Counted from the stretch's first letter, positions 43,364 through 57,761 are shown. The stretch is 64,000 nucleotides of DNA from Mesorhizobium sp. AR07 (GCF_024746815.1 NZ_CP080525.1:5326501-5390500), one strand, 5' to 3'. Notes: a model not told the origin generated them from the sequence alone. Numbers and translations: made by a program.

Positions 43364-44023
43364 ATGACTGCAACGGCAAGCGAGGGCGACGACCGCATCA
43401 TCCGCGAAAGCGGCATCGATGCGCGCATCGCGCTGATCGTCCAGCCGGTTCTGCGCGGCATCGGCTTCCGCCTTGTGCGGGTGCATCTGTCGGGCCAGAA
43501 CGGGCTGACGCTGCAGATCATGGCCGAGCGCGAAGACGGCACCATGACCGTCGAGGATTGCGAAGAGGTCAGCCGCGCGGTGTCGCCGGCGCTCGACGTC
43601 GATGACCCGATCGAAAAGGCCTATCACCTCGAGGTCTCGTCGCCCGGCATCGACCGGCCGCTGGTCCGCAAATCTGATTTCGAGACCTGGACCGGCCATT
43701 TGGTCAAGATGGAGACATCGATCATCGTCGCCGACCGCAAGCGGTTCAAGGGCAAGATTGCCGAGGCCGGCGAACATGACGTGCTGATCGAGCGCGAAAA
43801 GGCTGCCTATGGCGAGGAGCCCACGGTGCGGGTCCCCTATGACGCGATTTCCGAAACGCGCCTGATCCTGACCGACGATCTCATTCGCGATGCCCTGTCG
43901 AAAGACAACAGGGCGCGCAAGGAAGCCAAGAAACGCCGCGGCGAACCCGACGACGATGCGCCAGAGGGTGCTGAAGAGGGTGCGGAAGCCGGCGCGGAAA
44001 ACGAAACCGAACAGGAACTATGA
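43364..44023 (+). CDS. rimP: Ribosome maturation factor RimP
   Basis: A 219-residue factor for 30S subunit assembly. The N-terminal domain ([20 protein letters not shown], then [20 protein letters not shown]) and the signature [19 protein letters not shown] are clear, followed by an SH3-like C-terminal domain and an acidic Glu/Ala tail (about 190-219). ATG 43364 has AGGGA seven bases upstream. It is the first gene of the rimP-nusA-ylxR-infB operon, with nusA 49 bp downstream. Confidence 0.95.
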   Translation: MTATASEGDDRIIRESGIDARIALIVQPVLRGIGFRLVRVHLSGQNGLTLQIMAEREDGTMTVEDCEEVSRAVSPALDVDDPIEKAYHLEVSSPGIDRPLVRKSDFETWTGHLVKMETSIIVADRKRFKGKIAEAGEHDVLIEREKAAYGEEPTVRVPYDAISETRLILTDDLIRDALSKDNRARKEAKKRRGEPDDDAPEGAEEGAEAGAENETEQEL

Positions 44024-44072
44024 TTGAGCTGCCGGGCGCAAAGGTCCGGCAAACAGGCTCGGGAGAAAAACG

Positions 44073-45668
44073 ATGGTTGTAAGCGCCAACAGGCTTGAAC
44101 TGCTGCAGATCGCCGATGCGGTCGCGCGTGAAAAGTCGATCGACAAGTCGATCGTCATCGCTGCCATGGCTGATGCGATCCAGAAGGCGGCGCGCTCGCG
44201 TTACGGCCAGGAGACCAACATCCGCGCCGACATCAACCCGAACACCGGTGAGATGAAGCTGCAGCGGCTGATGGAAGTGGTCGAGAAGGTCGATGACTAC
44301 GCCACGCAGATCGCCATTTCCTCGGCGCGCGAGCGCAATCCCGACGCCCAGCTCGGCGACTTCATCGCCGAACAGCTGCCGCCGATGGATTTCGGCCGCA
44401 TCGCCGCCCAGTCGGCCAAGCAGGTCATCGTGCAGAAGGTGCGCGAGGCCGAGCGCGACCGCCAGTATGACGAGTACAAGGACCGCATCGGCGAGATCGT
44501 CAACGGCACCGTCAAGCGTGTCGAATACGGCAATGTCATCGTCGATCTCGGCCGTGGCGAAGCAATCATCCGTCGCGACGAACTGATCCCGCGCGAGAAC
44601 TACAAATACGGCGACCGTGTCCGCGCCTACGTCTACGACGTGCGCCGCGAGCAGCGCGGCCCGCAGATATTCCTGTCGCGCACCCATCCGCAGTTCATGG
44701 CCAAGCTGTTCACCATGGAAGTGCCGGAAATCTATGACGGCATCATCGAGATCAAGGCGGTCGCCCGCGACCCGGGTTCGCGCGCCAAGATCGCCGTCAT
44801 CTCGCGTGACAGTTCCATCGATCCGGTCGGCGCCTGCGTCGGCATGCGCGGCAGCCGCGTCCAGGCCGTCGTCGGCGAACTGCAGGGCGAGAAGATCGAC
44901 ATCATTCCGTGGTCGCCTTCGGCCGCCTCCTTCATCGTCAACGCGCTGCAGCCGGCGGAAGTCGCCAAGGTCGTGCTCGACGAGGATGCCGAACGCATCG
45001 AAGTCGTGGTTCCCGACGACCAGCTGTCGCTGGCCATCGGCCGCCGCGGCCAGAACGTGCGGCTTGCTTCGCAGCTGACCGGCTGGGATATCGACATCCT
45101 GACCGAAGCCGAAGAATCCGAGCGTCGCCAGAAGGAATTCGTCGAGCGTTCGTCGCTGTTCATGGAAGCCCTCGATGTCGACGAGATGGTCGGCCAGGTG
45201 CTGGCCTCGGAAGGCTTCACCAGCGTCGAGGAAGTCGCCTATGTCGATTCCGGCGAGATCGCCTCGATCGACGGCTTCGACGAGGATACCGCTTCGGAAA
45301 TCCAGACCCGCGCCCGCGAGTATCTGGAGAAGATCGAAGCCGAGCACGACGACAAGCGCAAGGCGCTTGGCGTCTCGGACGAGCTGCGCGAAATCCCCGG
45401 CATCACCACCGCCATGATGGTGACGCTCGGCGAGGACGGCGTGAAGACGATCGAGGATTTCGCCGGCTATGCCGCCGACGACCTGACCGGCTGGAAGGAA
45501 CGCAAGGACGGCGAGACCAAGGTATTCCCAGGCGTGCTGGCCAATCACGGCGTCGCACGCGCCGATGCCGAGCAGATGGTTCTGGCTGCCCGCCTCAAGG
45601 CCGGCTGGATCACCGAAGACGAGCTTGCGGCCGAAGAAGTCTCGGCTGACGAAGCCGTTGGTGCGTGA
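44073..45668 (+). CDS. nusA: Transcription termination/antitermination protein NusA
   Basis: A 531-residue RNA-polymerase-binding factor. In order: N-terminal domain ([20 protein letters not shown]), S1 domain (about 135-200, [20 protein letters not shown]), two KH domains ([19 protein letters not shown], then [16 protein letters not shown]), and two acidic C-terminal helix-hairpin-helix repeats (from about 370). It modulates pausing, termination and antitermination, and in other bacteria it controls its own operon. Its normal place is between rimP and ylxR. Confidence 0.97.
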   Translation: MVVSANRLELLQIADAVAREKSIDKSIVIAAMADAIQKAARSRYGQETNIRADINPNTGEMKLQRLMEVVEKVDDYATQIAISSARERNPDAQLGDFIAEQLPPMDFGRIAAQSAKQVIVQKVREAERDRQYDEYKDRIGEIVNGTVKRVEYGNVIVDLGRGEAIIRRDELIPRENYKYGDRVRAYVYDVRREQRGPQIFLSRTHPQFMAKLFTMEVPEIYDGIIEIKAVARDPGSRAKIAVISRDSSIDPVGACVGMRGSRVQAVVGELQGEKIDIIPWSPSAASFIVNALQPAEVAKVVLDEDAERIEVVVPDDQLSLAIGRRGQNVRLASQLTGWDIDILTEAEESERRQKEFVERSSLFMEALDVDEMVGQVLASEGFTSVEEVAYVDSGEIASIDGFDEDTASEIQTRAREYLEKIEAEHDDKRKALGVSDELREIPGITTAMMVTLGEDGVKTIEDFAGYAADDLTGWKERKDGETKVFPGVLANHGVARADAEQMVLAARLKAGWITEDELAAEEVSADEAVGA

Positions 45669-45706
45669 GGTGAAACCGCATCGCACCGAACCCGCCCCTG
45701 GACGAG

Positions 45707-46353
45707 ATGAACGATCGCACCTGCATCGTTACACGCAAACAAGCCGAACCGGATGAACTGATCCGTTTCGTCGTCGGCCCGGATTCGGCCGTCGTTCCCG
45801 ACATCAAGAGAAATCTGCCCGGCCGTGGTTGCTGGGTGAGCGCCGACCGCCTACATATCGACAAGGCTGCGGCGAAGAACCTTTTTGCCCGCGCCTTCAA
45901 GGCACAGGTGATCGTGCCGCCCGATCTCGGCGGCATGGTTGACGGGCTGCTTTCCAGATACGCTCTGGGCATGCTTGGTCTTTCCCGCAAGGCAGGCGCG
46001 ATTGCGCTGGGCGCCACCAAGGTAGAGAGCGCGGTGCGCGGTGGATTGGCGCTTTTCGTGCTTCACGCGACCGAGGCGTCCGACGACGGCGTGCGCAAGA
46101 TCAGCCAGGCGCGGCGGGCGACAGTCCATCTCGGCGGCCCCGCTATCCTTGCCTACAAACTTTTCTCCGAGGCCGAGTTGAGCTTGGCATTGGGGGGTAC
46201 AAATGTGATACATGCTGCCGTTCTCGCGGGAGACGCGGGCAGGGCGGTCCAGAAGCGCATGGTTGCGCTCGACCGGTATCGGGGCGGTTCCCCGGACGAT
46301 CTGGCAATGCTTGCGGCTGTTGCTGACGAAGATGATGCCGCAGAGGATATGGA

Positions 46354-46357
<4 letters not shown>
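45707..46357 (+). CDS. YlxR-L7Ae fusion RNA-binding protein
   Basis: A 216-residue protein with two parts. An N-terminal YlxR/DUF448 domain ([20 protein letters not shown], then [14 protein letters not shown]) is fused to a C-terminal L7Ae-like domain ([30 protein letters not shown]). The fused form is typical of alphaproteobacteria and is taken to bind RNA in the nusA-infB operon. Its end overlaps the infB start by four bases. The start may lie slightly upstream, but ATG 45707 gives the standard [10 protein letters not shown] entry. Confidence 0.92.
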
Positions 46358-48930
<2,573 letters not shown>

Positions 48931-48939
48931 CGTTGGCAT

Positions 48940-49494
48940 ATGGAGCAAGAACGGAGCCTTGAGTTCAGCTTTGTTCTGTCTCCCGCCGATTTTTCGGCTG
49001 CCCACTCAAGGGCGCAGAGCGAACGTCGTCTCCGCGCCATGAGGAGCTTGAGTTACCATTTTCTCGTCGGCATTCCGCTCATGCTGGCCACAAATATTCT
49101 CGACGGTTCCGGTGCTCTGGCCGGAATCCTGGGAGTTGTTGGCATGATGATTATCGTCACAGGCATCATGACCAATCTCAGTCCCATTCTGGCGAGAAAG
49201 GGAGAGGTTGCTGATTTCGAGCCCGAGCCCACCTTGATCCGAGTGAGCACCACCGGCATATCAAAGCATGTCGCAGATTCAGAAACCCGCATTGGCTGGA
49301 GATCCGTAGACAAAATTACCCTGACCGAATTCGGCATCGGCTTCCTGATGCAAGAAGGCGGCTGGCTTATTCCGATGAGCGCGTTTGGGTCCGAGTCCAG
49401 TATGAAAGCCGGGTACGACAAGATCGTGTCAGTCATGGCCTCTGGACAGGCTGACCAAGATACAGAGCATTCCGAGCCACGGACGTTGCATTAG
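48940..49494 (+). CDS. YcxB-like membrane protein, unusual passenger between infB and rbfA
   Basis: A 184-residue protein with two adjacent membrane spans (YHFLVGIPLMLATNI and LAGILGVVGMMIIVTGIM, about residues 40-80) and a C-terminal soluble part. The end has the YcxB-type pattern IGWRSVDKITLTEFGIGFLM then WLIPMSAFGSESSMKAGYDK. The function of YcxB proteins is unknown. Base composition and codon use are visibly less GC-rich than in infB and rbfA, which suggests later acquisition. It starts 10 bp after the infB stop with no clear ribosome-binding site, and it interrupts a gene order that is normally contiguous. Confidence 0.75.
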   Translation: MEQERSLEFSFVLSPADFSAAHSRAQSERRLRAMRSLSYHFLVGIPLMLATNILDGSGALAGILGVVGMMIIVTGIMTNLSPILARKGEVADFEPEPTLIRVSTTGISKHVADSETRIGWRSVDKITLTEFGIGFLMQEGGWLIPMSAFGSESSMKAGYDKIVSVMASGQADQDTEHSEPRTLH

Positions 49495-49597
49495 TGGCAA
49501 ACCCGCGATCTTGGCTCCTAGTGGGTAGCCAAGCCGGGTCAACAGCGTTAAGTGGACGATTTATGGCGGTTCGATCCCGCGCGAAGGAAGAGTTTTC

Positions 49598-50023
49598 ATG
49601 CCAAGATCAACAACTGCTGGTCCAACCCAGCGCATGCTGCGCGTCGGCGAACAGGTGCGCCATGCGCTTTCTGAAACCCTGCAGCGCGGCGACATCATCG
49701 ATCCGTTGATAGAGAACGCCGTGGTTTCGGTTTCGGAAGTGCGCATGTCTACCGATCTGAGGGTCGCCACCGCTTTCGTCTCGCCACTCGGCGCCAAGGA
49801 TACCGACGCGGTGGTCGAGGCGCTGAACAAGCATGCGAAATTCATCCGCGGCCGCGTTTCCGGCGCGCTGCGGCAGATGAAGTTCATGCCGGAGTTCCGC
49901 TTCAAGCTCGACACCTCCTTCGACAATTTCGCCAGGATCAACGACCTCTTGAAATCGCCCGAAGTGGCGCGCGATCTAGGCCCTGAAGATCAAAGCAAAG
50001 ACGACAACAAGGACACCGAATAG
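49598..50023 (+). CDS. rbfA: 30S ribosome-binding factor RbfA
   Basis: A 141-residue cold-shock and 16S-maturation factor with a type-II KH fold. It reads [40 protein letters not shown] and [20 protein letters not shown], followed by an acidic tail. ATG 49598 gives the standard start with AGGAAGAG upstream. The TAG stop overlaps the GTG start of truB by one base. Confidence 0.96.
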   Translation: MPRSTTAGPTQRMLRVGEQVRHALSETLQRGDIIDPLIENAVVSVSEVRMSTDLRVATAFVSPLGAKDTDAVVEALNKHAKFIRGRVSGALRQMKFMPEFRFKLDTSFDNFARINDLLKSPEVARDLGPEDQSKDDNKDTE

Positions 50024-51000
50024 TGGCGCGTCGCGGCAAGAAGAAAGGCCGGCCGATCTCGGGCTGGCTGGTCCTGGACAAGCCGGTCGGCATGGGCTCG
50101 ACCGAAGCCGTCTCCAAGATCAAATGGCTGTTCCAGGCCGACAAGGCCGGCCATGCCGGCACGCTCGACCCGCTCGCCTCCGGCATGCTGCCGATCGCGC
50201 TTGGCGAGGCCACCAAGACCGTGCCCTACGTGCAGGACGGCGCCAAGATCTATCGCTTCATCGTTGCCTGGGGGCAGGAGCGTTCGACCGACGACCTCGA
50301 AGGTCCGGTGACGAAGGAGTCCGGCCTGCGTCCGTCGCAAGCCGAGGTGCTGGCGCTGCTGCCGAAATACACCGGCGTCATCATGCAGACGCCGCCGCAA
50401 TTTTCGGCCATCAAGATCGCGGGCGAACGCGCCTACGACCTTGCACGCGACGGCGCGACGGTCGACATACCCCCGCGCGAGGTCGAGATCGGCCGGCTCG
50501 ATATTGTCGAGCACAACGCCGACCATACGGTTTTCGAGGTCGAGTGCGGCAAGGGCACCTATGTGCGCTCGCTGGCCCGCGACATGGGCCGCGATCTCGG
50601 CTGCTTCGGTCACATTTCCGAACTGCGCCGGATCGAGGTCGAGCCGTTCACACCGGAGGATTTCGTCACCATCGCCGAGCTGGAAGCCGCTCGCTTCGGC
50701 GCGCCGGGTGAAGCCGACCCAGACGCGACGGACGCCGCTGAAGCGATAGAAGCGCCGATCGACTTCGACGCCATCGATGCGCTTCTGGTCGATACATCGG
50801 CGGCCCTCGACTGCCTGCCGCAGATCGCCATCAGCGACGATGCGGCGACGAAGATTCGCCTCGGCAATCCGGTCATCATTCGCGGCCGTGACGCACCGGT
50901 GGAAGCCGAAGAAGCCTGCGCCACGGCACGCGGCAAGCTGGTTGCCATCGGTGCCATCGAGCAAGGCATGTTCAAGCCCAAGCGGGTCTTTGCCGGGTGA
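50023..51000 (+). CDS. truB: tRNA pseudouridine(55) synthase
   Basis: A 325-residue enzyme that makes pseudouridine 55 in the T-loop of tRNAs. The catalytic Asp is in [19 protein letters not shown] at about residue 48, with the family stretch [18 protein letters not shown] at the start and [21 protein letters not shown] and [12 protein letters not shown] later. The start is GTG 50023, overlapping the rbfA stop. An acidic low-complexity insertion (about 230-250) precedes the C-terminal PUA-like region. A family-A palindromic repeat follows 8 bp after the stop. Confidence 0.96.
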   Translation: MARRGKKKGRPISGWLVLDKPVGMGSTEAVSKIKWLFQADKAGHAGTLDPLASGMLPIALGEATKTVPYVQDGAKIYRFIVAWGQERSTDDLEGPVTKESGLRPSQAEVLALLPKYTGVIMQTPPQFSAIKIAGERAYDLARDGATVDIPPREVEIGRLDIVEHNADHTVFEVECGKGTYVRSLARDMGRDLGCFGHISELRRIEVEPFTPEDFVTIAELEAARFGAPGEADPDATDAAEAIEAPIDFDAIDALLVDTSAALDCLPQIAISDDAATKIRLGNPVIIRGRDAPVEAEEACATARGKLVAIGAIEQGMFKPKRVFAG

Positions 51001-51008
51001 CGGCCAAA

Positions 51009-51052
51009 GCAATTGCAGGAAAAGTGAGAAACGGTTTTCCGTCCGGAATTGC
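51009..51052. repeat. Short palindromic repeat, family A, copy 3
   Basis: It has the same layout as copies 1 and 2, with outer arms GCAATTGC / GGAATTGC (one mismatch) and inner arms GGAAAA / TTTTCC. It begins 8 bp after the truB stop and separates the truB end from the corA passenger gene. Confidence 0.8.
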
Positions 51053-51100
51053 GACAACGCAAGGTTCTAACCTCACGTCGACTTTACGCTTGAGGGGCAT

Positions 51101-52195
51101 ATGGCAAAGGCCGAGGCGGTGAAAAAGCGGGCGCCGGTGAAGACACGGCGGCCGCCGGTAGGCGCGTCGCCCGGCACGCTGATCGCCGACCCGACGGCGC
51201 GACGCTCGGAACTGCGGCTGACCCTGATCTCGCCGCAGAAGTTCAAGACCATCGAAAATGCCAGCATCGACGACCTCAACACCCATTGCGACAAGTGGCC
51301 GGTCATCTGGCTCGACTGCACCGGTCTCGCCAACATTTCGCTGATCGAGGAGATCGGCCGCATTTTCAGCCTGCATCCGCTGGCGCTGGAGGACGTCGTC
51401 AACACCGGCCAGCGGCCGAAGGTCGACTTCTTCGAGGACCATGCCTTCGTCGTCGTCAGGATGATCGACGATGTCACGTCACACCGCTATGAGCAGATCG
51501 CCGTCTTCTTCGGCAAGAACTTCGTCGTCACCTTCCAGGAACGTGAAGGCGATCCGTTCGATCCCGTGCGCAAGCGCATCGAAAGCTCGGCGCCCAACCG
51601 GCTGCGCGCGCGCGGCGCCGACTATCTCGCCTACGCGCTGATCGACGCCATCGTCGACAGCTATTTTCCGCCGATCGAAGCCGCCGGCGACGTGGTCGAC
51701 GGCATCGAGGACGAAATGCTGCACACGACGCACAAGCATCAGATGCGGCAGCTGCATGAATTGCGTCGCGACACCAATGTGCTGAAGGGAGCGCTGTGGC
51801 CGATGCGCGATGCGCTGGCGACGCTGATCCGCAACGACGTGCCCTATGTGAAGGCCGAGACCAAGGTCTTCCTCAACGACACGCTCGACCATTCGCTCAG
51901 GTTGATCGAACTGGTCGAAACCCAGCGCGACATGCTGACCGGCCTGATCGAGATGCATCTGTCGCTGAGCCAGGCGCGTACCAACGAGGTCATCAGCTAT
52001 CTCACCATCGTCTCGGTCATCTTCATGCCGCTCACCTTTCTGGTCGGTGTGTGGGGCATGAATTTCGACCCCGGGAGCTCACCATGGAACATGCCGGAGC
52101 TGAAGGCCTACTATGGCTATCCGGCATCGTTGCTGTTCATGGCGCTTGTCGCATTTGGGCTGATCGCCTTCTTCAAAGGGAAGAAATGGCTTTAA
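51101..52195 (+). CDS. corA: CorA-type magnesium/cobalt transporter
   Basis: A 364-residue pentameric inner-membrane channel for Mg2+ (and Co2+ or Ni2+). The long cytoplasmic domain includes HPLALEDVVNTGQRPKVDFF and the helix LIELVETQRDMLTGLIEMHL. The two C-terminal spans flank the selectivity motif in VGVWGMNFDPGS (GMN, about residue 328), and the protein ends with the basic KGKKWL. It lies between truB and rpsO, which are usually adjacent, and is preceded by a palindromic repeat, so it probably has its own promoter. Confidence 0.94.
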   Translation: MAKAEAVKKRAPVKTRRPPVGASPGTLIADPTARRSELRLTLISPQKFKTIENASIDDLNTHCDKWPVIWLDCTGLANISLIEEIGRIFSLHPLALEDVVNTGQRPKVDFFEDHAFVVVRMIDDVTSHRYEQIAVFFGKNFVVTFQEREGDPFDPVRKRIESSAPNRLRARGADYLAYALIDAIVDSYFPPIEAAGDVVDGIEDEMLHTTHKHQMRQLHELRRDTNVLKGALWPMRDALATLIRNDVPYVKAETKVFLNDTLDHSLRLIELVETQRDMLTGLIEMHLSLSQARTNEVISYLTIVSVIFMPLTFLVGVWGMNFDPGSSPWNMPELKAYYGYPASLLFMALVAFGLIAFFKGKKWL

Positions 52196-52377
52196 CTGGG
52201 ATAAAACCGGCCATTTCGACCTGAAAAGCCGGCTTGTGAATTGGGCTGGTGTTTTCCGGGGAATTGCACTATATGCGCCGCAGCATAGCGCTCAGACGCT
52301 TTGCTTGCACCGGCCCCTGCTGGACGACATCCCGGCTGAGGGCGACCCGTTTCCTCAAACAGATAAGGAAAAACACG

Positions 52378-52647
52378 ATGTCGATTACTGCCGAGCGTAA
52401 ACAGGAATTGATGGGTGAATTCGCAACCGCCAAGGGCGATACCGGGTCTCCGGAAGTCCAGGTGGCCATCCTTTCCGAGCGCATCAAGAACCTGACCGAC
52501 CATTTCAAGGACCACAAGAAGGATAACCATTCCCGCCGTGGTCTACTCGCTCTCGTCTCTCAGCGCCGCAGCCTGCTTGATTATCTCAAGCGCAAGGACG
52601 ACGCGCGCTACCAGACGTTGATCGAGAAGCTCGGTCTGCGCCGTTGA
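52378..52647 (+). CDS. rpsO: 30S ribosomal protein S15
   Basis: An 89-residue primary 16S-binding protein. Typical stretches are [36 protein letters not shown] and the C-terminal [13 protein letters not shown]. Length is exactly that of the family. AAGGAAA lies upstream of ATG 52378. In E. coli S15 represses its own translation through a pseudoknot in the leader; the 180-bp leader here could do the same, but I cannot define the fold. A strong hairpin follows seven bases after the stop, before pnp. Confidence 0.97.
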   Translation: MSITAERKQELMGEFATAKGDTGSPEVQVAILSERIKNLTDHFKDHKKDNHSRRGLLALVSQRRSLLDYLKRKDDARYQTLIEKLGLRR

Positions 52648-52653
52648 CGAATT

Positions 52654-52687
52654 GACCGGCGGGCTTTCTTCGGAAGGCCCGCCGGTC
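52654..52687 (+). terminator. rpsO-pnp intergenic hairpin with TTCG tetraloop
   Basis: A 15-base-pair stem (one G-T pair) is closed by a TTCG loop: GACCGGCGGGCTTTC at 52654-52668 and GAAGGCCCGCCGGTC at 52673-52687. It begins seven bases after the rpsO stop. There is no following T run, so it may be a 3-prime stabiliser or partial terminator. In E. coli the same gene pair also has a terminator at this place. Confidence 0.7.
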
Positions 52688-52864
52688 GCGCATTCTGCCA
52701 GTCGTATCGACTGGCCAGACCCGGTTTCGAGCGTGCAGAGGGCCACTCGAAACCGCCCATGGACGGTCATGGGGCAGGATTGCAGGACGCTCGCGCGCTC
52801 GCCGCGCTGAAATCACCCGAGCTTCCCGTTGTCTTGCCCGTGGCTGCCCGAGAAAGGAAGCCAG

Positions 52865-52906
52865 GGAAAGGGCATCCGCGCACCGTGAAACGGCGCGGCC
52901 CTTTCC
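52865..52906 (+). promoter_or_regulatory. Long hairpin in the pnp leader, possible autoregulatory RNase III-type site
   Basis: GGAAAGGG (52865-52872) pairs with CCCTTTCC (52899-52906). The stem continues through a bulge into CCGCG / CGCGG and CCG / CGG around a TGAAA loop. It ends 18 bases before the pnp ATG, just upstream of its AAGGA site. In E. coli a leader stem of pnp is cut by RNase III and PNPase then destabilises its own mRNA; the position here is equivalent. Confidence 0.55.
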
Positions 52907-52924
52907 GCTTATTAAGGACAAGAC

Positions 52925-55072
<2,148 letters not shown>

Positions 55073-55093
55073 TCGGTCCGGGATCATAAATCG

Positions 55094-55126
55094 AAGCGGG
55101 CGCGACGTATGTCGCGCCCGCTTTCA
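55094..55126 (+). terminator. Intrinsic terminator after pnp
   Basis: AGCGGGCGCGAC and GTCGCGCCCGCT form a perfect 12-base-pair stem around a GTAT loop (55095-55122), followed by a T-rich stretch. It lies 22 bp after the pnp stop and probably ends the rimP-to-pnp transcription region. Confidence 0.75.
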
Positions 55127-55179
55127 TTTGTCGCCCGTTTTCATTTTCAGATTGTCAAGACAGGCCTCGAGATCGAACA

Positions 55180-56199
55180 ATGTCCACCGAGCCGCTGAAG
55201 ACGCTTTTTCATCCCTTTGAGGCCGAGGCTGTTCCTTTGCCGGGAAAGGGCGCGCGCGCCCTGTTTCTCGGCGCCGAACCGGGTTTTCGCCTGTCCGAAG
55301 GCTTTGAAGCCGCGCTGCACCTCGCGCAAGGCTTCAGGCCGTCTTTTCGGGCGCTGCAGGCGTCTGGCTTCATCGTCACCGCGCAAGCGGAAGGCGACGA
55401 CTTCGATATGGCACTCGTGCTTGCCGGTCGGCATCGCGGCTTGAACGAATTGCGCATCGCCGAGGCGCTCGAGCGCGTGGCTCCGGGTGGATTGGTCGTC
55501 GTTGCCGGCGGTAAGGATGAAGGCATCGCCAGCCTGCGCAAGCGCATTGACGAGCTTGTGCAGCTCGAGGGCCACCTGCCGAAATATCACGGCATCGCCT
55601 TCTGGTTTCGCCGTCCTGCCGATCTGGCCGCCGCGCAAGACCTGCGCGCCGCCAATCCCGATCTGCTGGTTGAAGGCCGGTTCCGCACCGCGCCCGGCAT
55701 GTTTTCCTTCGACCGGATCGATACCGGCTCGAAATTGCTGGTCGAGAACCTGCCCAATGATCTGCGCGGCAGCGTTGCCGATTTCTGCGCCGGCTGGGGC
55801 TATGTGGCCGCCGAGATCGCGGCCCGATCACCGGGCATTTCGGCGCTTGACCTCCATGAGGCCGATTTCGCCTCGCTCGAAGCCGCGAAGCTCAATCTGG
55901 CGGGGGGTAGACAGTCGATCGCCAGGGACTACTTCTGGACTGACCTGCTGAAGGAACCGGTCGAGAAGCGCTACGACGCGATCGCCATGAACCCGCCCTT
56001 TCACCGCAGCCGCGCGGCCGAGCCCGAGATCGGCGCAGGCATGATCCGCGCGGCGGCCAAGGCGCTGAAACCCGGTGGGCGGCTGTTCATGGTGGCCAAC
56101 CGCCAGCTTCCTTACGAGCCGGTGCTGTCGGCCGCTTTTTCGAGCCATGCCGAGTTCGCCCGCGACGGCATGTTCAAGGTGCTTGTCGCGCGCCGTTAA
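55180..56199 (+). CDS. Class I SAM-dependent methyltransferase, RsmC-like
   Basis: A 339-residue protein in the RsmC/RlmG two-domain layout: a degenerate N-terminal methyltransferase-like half and a catalytic C-terminal half. The C-terminal half has VADFCAGWGYVAAEIAARSP (SAM site) and AIAMNPPFHRSR (NPPF), the motif of enzymes that methylate the exocyclic amine of guanine in rRNA. RsmC makes m2G1207 in 16S rRNA; assigning that exact target here is an inference. It lies behind the pnp terminator and converges on the EAL gene, 17 bp away. Confidence 0.85.
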   Translation: MSTEPLKTLFHPFEAEAVPLPGKGARALFLGAEPGFRLSEGFEAALHLAQGFRPSFRALQASGFIVTAQAEGDDFDMALVLAGRHRGLNELRIAEALERVAPGGLVVVAGGKDEGIASLRKRIDELVQLEGHLPKYHGIAFWFRRPADLAAAQDLRAANPDLLVEGRFRTAPGMFSFDRIDTGSKLLVENLPNDLRGSVADFCAGWGYVAAEIAARSPGISALDLHEADFASLEAAKLNLAGGRQSIARDYFWTDLLKEPVEKRYDAIAMNPPFHRSRAAEPEIGAGMIRAAAKALKPGGRLFMVANRQLPYEPVLSAAFSSHAEFARDGMFKVLVARR

Positions 56200-56216
56200 A
56201 CCACTCGGCAGCGCGT

Positions 56217-57761
56217 TCAATGCAGATTGGCGACGCGTCGGACCTCGTCGGTGACATGCGCGTCGCCAACCCTGATCTTGAGCGGCGCTGGCCGGCCGAA
56301 CAGGTAGCCCTGCACCACTTCGCAGCCGGCTGCCCGAAGCAGCGTCGCCTGGCTTTCGGTCTCGACGCCTTCGGCAATGATGCTGACGCCGAGCGCGCGC
56401 GAAAGCCCGACGATGGTCGAGACGACCGCGCCGGAACTGGAGTCTGTATCGAGGCGGCTGACGAAGGAGCGGTCGATCTTCAGCTTGCCGAACGAGAAGT
56501 CGATCAGATAGCTCAGATTGGAATAGCCGGTGCCGAAATCGTCGACGGCGACCGAGATGCCCATCTCCGCGAGCTGCTTCAGGATGGTGGCGGCGCGGTC
56601 GCGGTCCTGCATCATCGCCGTCTCGGTCACCTCCAGCTCCAGCCTCGACGGCTTGATGCCGGTGCTCGTCATGGTGTCGCGCACGATGCCGACGAAGTCC
56701 TTGGTCATGAACTGCACGGGCGAGATGTTGACGGCGACGAAGCAATCGTCGGGCAGATGGCGGGCGTCGCTGCAGGCCTTGCGCAACACCCATTCGCCGA
56801 TCGGCCCGATCATGCCGGTTTCCTCGGCGATCGGGATGAACTCCATCGGCGGGATCATGCCGCGTTCGGGATGGCGCCAGCGGATCAGGGCTTCGTAGCC
56901 AACGATGCGGCCGGTCGGGAGATCGAGCTGCGGCTGGTAGTGAAGGTCGAAGTCACCGCGCTCGAAGGCGACGTGCAGCTCGGACTCGACCCACTGGCGG
57001 TGGTCGGCGACCCTGCCCATTTCGGCGTGGAAGACCGACCAGTTGCCGACGCCGCTGGCGCGCGCATTCTGCAGTGCCAGATTGGAGCGGCGCAGGATGA
57101 GGACGGGATCGATGCCGTCCTTTGGCATCGCCACGATGCCCACCGACAGGCTGACCGATTGCAGGCGCGTGCTGAGCTCATAGGGCTCCATCATCTCGTC
57201 GATGAGCCTCTCGATGGCGCTTTCCAGCGACCCGGGCACCTGATTGTCGGGGAGCAGAATCGCGAATTCGCCGGCGCCGATGCGTCCGATCATCGCGCGC
57301 TGCGGCACGCAAGTCTTCAACCGCTTGGTGAAGGCGCGGATCAGCTCGTCACCCTGGCTGTAGCCGATGGCGTCGTTGATCTGCTTGAACCGATCGATGT
57401 CGATGTCGATGAGGAACATCGGTTCGCCGGTCCGGCCGGTCGCGCATGCCGCCTCGGCAATCTTGCCGACCATCGCCGGGCGTGCCAGCAGGCCGGTCAG
57501 CTTGTCGAAATGGGTCTCCGTGTAGACGAAATCCGCCGATTCATCGACGCCGGCGAAGAAGGACATCGCGGCCAGCGACGCCGCCAGCGCGCAAAGGGCT
57601 GCCATCACCGCAGCCATCATGTCGATCGGTATGCCGGCAAAACCATCGCCGAGACCGTGCTTCAGGCCCCAGAGTCCGAGGACGAAACTGCCAAGGCCCG
57701 AGCTTGCTATGGTGAGCAGCCGGAACACCGGTGTTCGCTTCGGGTTGCTGACGGCGGGCAT
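56217..57761 (-). CDS. Membrane EAL-domain c-di-GMP phosphodiesterase with degenerate GGDEF domain
   Basis: A 514-residue signalling protein with two N-terminal membrane spans (about 15-70), a GGDEF-like domain (about 80-245) and an EAL domain (about 255-505). The GGDEF site reads GAGEF in MIGRIGAGEFAILLPD, so cyclase activity is unlikely. The EAL site is intact: YEALIRWRHP, AVNISPVQF, ELEVTETAMM, DDFGTGYSNLSYL, KIDRSFVSRL and AEGVETE. It should therefore lower c-di-GMP and favour motility over adhesion. It is on the minus strand after the fab genes, but starts 104 bp past fabI and reads as a separate unit. Confidence 0.92.
   Translation of the reverse strand: MPAVSNPKRTPVFRLLTIASSGLGSFVLGLWGLKHGLGDGFAGIPIDMMAAVMAALCALAASLAAMSFFAGVDESADFVYTETHFDKLTGLLARPAMVGKIAEAACATGRTGEPMFLIDIDIDRFKQINDAIGYSQGDELIRAFTKRLKTCVPQRAMIGRIGAGEFAILLPDNQVPGSLESAIERLIDEMMEPYELSTRLQSVSLSVGIVAMPKDGIDPVLILRRSNLALQNARASGVGNWSVFHAEMGRVADHRQWVESELHVAFERGDFDLHYQPQLDLPTGRIVGYEALIRWRHPERGMIPPMEFIPIAEETGMIGPIGEWVLRKACSDARHLPDDCFVAVNISPVQFMTKDFVGIVRDTMTSTGIKPSRLELEVTETAMMQDRDRAATILKQLAEMGISVAVDDFGTGYSNLSYLIDFSFGKLKIDRSFVSRLDTDSSSGAVVSTIVGLSRALGVSIIAEGVETESQATLLRAAGCEVVQGYLFGRPAPLKIRVGDAHVTDEVRRVANLH

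Noticed and set aside
43881-45686. A 601-codon minus-strand frame across nusA
   Set aside because: NusA on the plus strand has every expected domain; the opposite frame is compositionally a shadow.
56217-57761. Calling the GGDEF/EAL protein a diguanylate cyclase
   Set aside because: The active-site motif reads GAGEF rather than GGDEF, whereas the EAL motifs are complete.
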